From the NCBI GenBank assembly GCA_030754395.1, contig JASMAJ010000062.1:1-5803 (forward strand): a stretch of 5,803 bases of DNA. The letters are read 5' to 3'. The notes under the pieces are model-generated. The model saw only the letters and a program-made list of their open reading frames with translations. It had not been told where the DNA came from and searched no databases. The translations under genes were made by a program, and so were the position numbers. Source of the stretch: Candidatus Thalassarchaeaceae archaeon (lineage in GTDB: Archaea; Thermoplasmatota; Poseidoniia; Poseidoniales; Thalassarchaeaceae). Shown here piece after piece: positions 5,221-5,803 of the stretch (position 1 is its first letter; each line of letters opens with the position of its first letter).

Positions 5221-5803
5221 ATGTCAGAAGGCTCACGTTTCATGGCTCGCGCTATCGAATTAGCCGAACGTGGTCGCCACCGAGTTATGCCCAATCCCTT
5301 GGTCGGTTGCGTTCTTGTTCGAGATGGTGAAATTATTGCTGAAGGATGGCATGACCATCTAGGTGGTTTACACGCTGAACAAATGGCAATTGCGGATGCA
5401 GAAGCAAATGGAGAGGCAACCCAAGGTTGCACCGCCTATGTCACTCTAGAGCCATGCAATCATTTTGGCCGAACTCCTCCCTGTACTGAGGCATTGCTTT
5501 GGGCTGGTGTGAAGAAAGTCGTTATTGGTGCCTTAGACCCTAATCCTACCGTCCGTGGTGATGGTGCAGATGCTTTGAGCAAACACGGAGTTGTAGTTGA
5601 AACAGGAGTTCTAGAGGACGATTGCCGTTCTCAAATGGCTGAGTTCATGCATTGGTGTGAATCGCGTCGCCCTAGAGTGTTTCTGAAAGCTGCAATCGAT
5701 GCAAACGGTCGAGTAGATTGCGACCCCTCTGAACCGTCTCAGAGATTCTCTTGTGAAGATTCTCTTGAACTCGTTCATCAACTAAGGGCAGAATCAATGG
5801 CAA
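5221..5803 (+). CDS. ribD: Bifunctional riboflavin biosynthesis protein RibD (pyrimidine deaminase/reductase), 3' end cut by window
   Basis: RibD deaminates the pyrimidine intermediate made from GTP and then reduces its ribose, giving the ribityl-amino-pyrimidine precursor of riboflavin. The 194 visible residues start with 'FMARAIELAERGR' (7-19), then 'PNPLVGCVLV' (24-33). The zinc deaminase site is H51-A-E53 with E53 as the proton shuttle, plus C79 and C88 in EPCNHFGRTPPC. Then come 'DPNPTVRG' and, from about residue 150, the beginning of the reductase domain ('RPRVFLKAAIDANGRV' and 'LVHQLRAES'). The frame is open to the last base, so the remainder lies outside. ATG 5221 aligns with the usual RibD start (E. 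coli begins about six residues before MARAL); starts at 5182 or 5185 would add 13 or 12 residues including two cysteines. The order deaminase then reductase in one chain is the bacterial type, unlike the stand-alone reductase typical of archaea. Confidence 0.93.
   Translation, partial: MSEGSRFMARAIELAERGRHRVMPNPLVGCVLVRDGEIIAEGWHDHLGGLHAEQMAIADAEANGEATQGCTAYVTLEPCNHFGRTPPCTEALLWAGVKKVVIGALDPNPTVRGDGADALSKHGVVVETGVLEDDCRSQMAEFMHWCESRRPRVFLKAAIDANGRVDCDPSEPSQRFSCEDSLELVHQLRAESMA

Noticed and set aside
5103..5432. Minus-strand open frame of 109 codons
   Set aside because: It covers the ribD start and its zinc-site region antisense; ribD on the + strand has clear conserved motifs.
1..5803. CRISPR arrays, insertion sequences or long repeats
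   Set aside because: No regularly spaced repeats, transposase-like frames or terminal inverted repeats were seen by eye.

Overview
The window looks like a piece of an archaeal genome, most likely a marine Thermoplasmatota (Marine Group II/III, Poseidoniales-like). This is an inference from three signals: strong GGAGGTGA-type ribosome binding sites matching the archaeal 16S 3' end, a serine tRNA with archaeal-looking arms, and a cytochrome oxidase subunit I fused to a secreted domain. No marker gene in the window proves the lineage.

Layout. Positions 1-3901 hold the end of an aerobic terminal oxidase operon on the + strand: the tail of subunit II (CuA site), subunit I, subunit III and a small subunit IV. 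The genes are packed within 11 nt or overlap, and each internal start has its ribosome binding site on or before the preceding stop. Positions 3902-3966 are a short spacer. A tRNA-Ser(UGA) follows at 3967-4052 on the + strand. A convergent lipid kinase-like gene (diacylglycerol kinase catalytic family) at 4053-5099 on the - strand ends at the very next base after the tRNA CCA. A 121-nt divergent spacer separates it from a riboflavin gene, ribD, which starts near 5221 on the + strand and runs off the window.

How the genes work together. The four cox products would form one A1-type haem-copper oxidase. Subunit II takes electrons at CuA, subunit I reduces O2 at the haem a3/CuB centre and pumps protons, and subunits III and IV are accessory membrane subunits. 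All expected metal ligands and the D- and K-channel landmarks checked are present in subunit I.

Most unusual content. Subunit I carries about 205 extra N-terminal residues: a signal peptide, an exported Reeler-like/choice-of-anchor-V-like domain with a C-N-C-H motif, and an extra membrane helix. Subunit III has a 73-residue His-rich insertion on the same (outer) side. Together they suggest an oxidase with a modified outer face, which may bear on electron entry or metal handling. The rest of the window (tRNA, lipid kinase, ribD) looks like ordinary housekeeping, with a few points of interest noted below.
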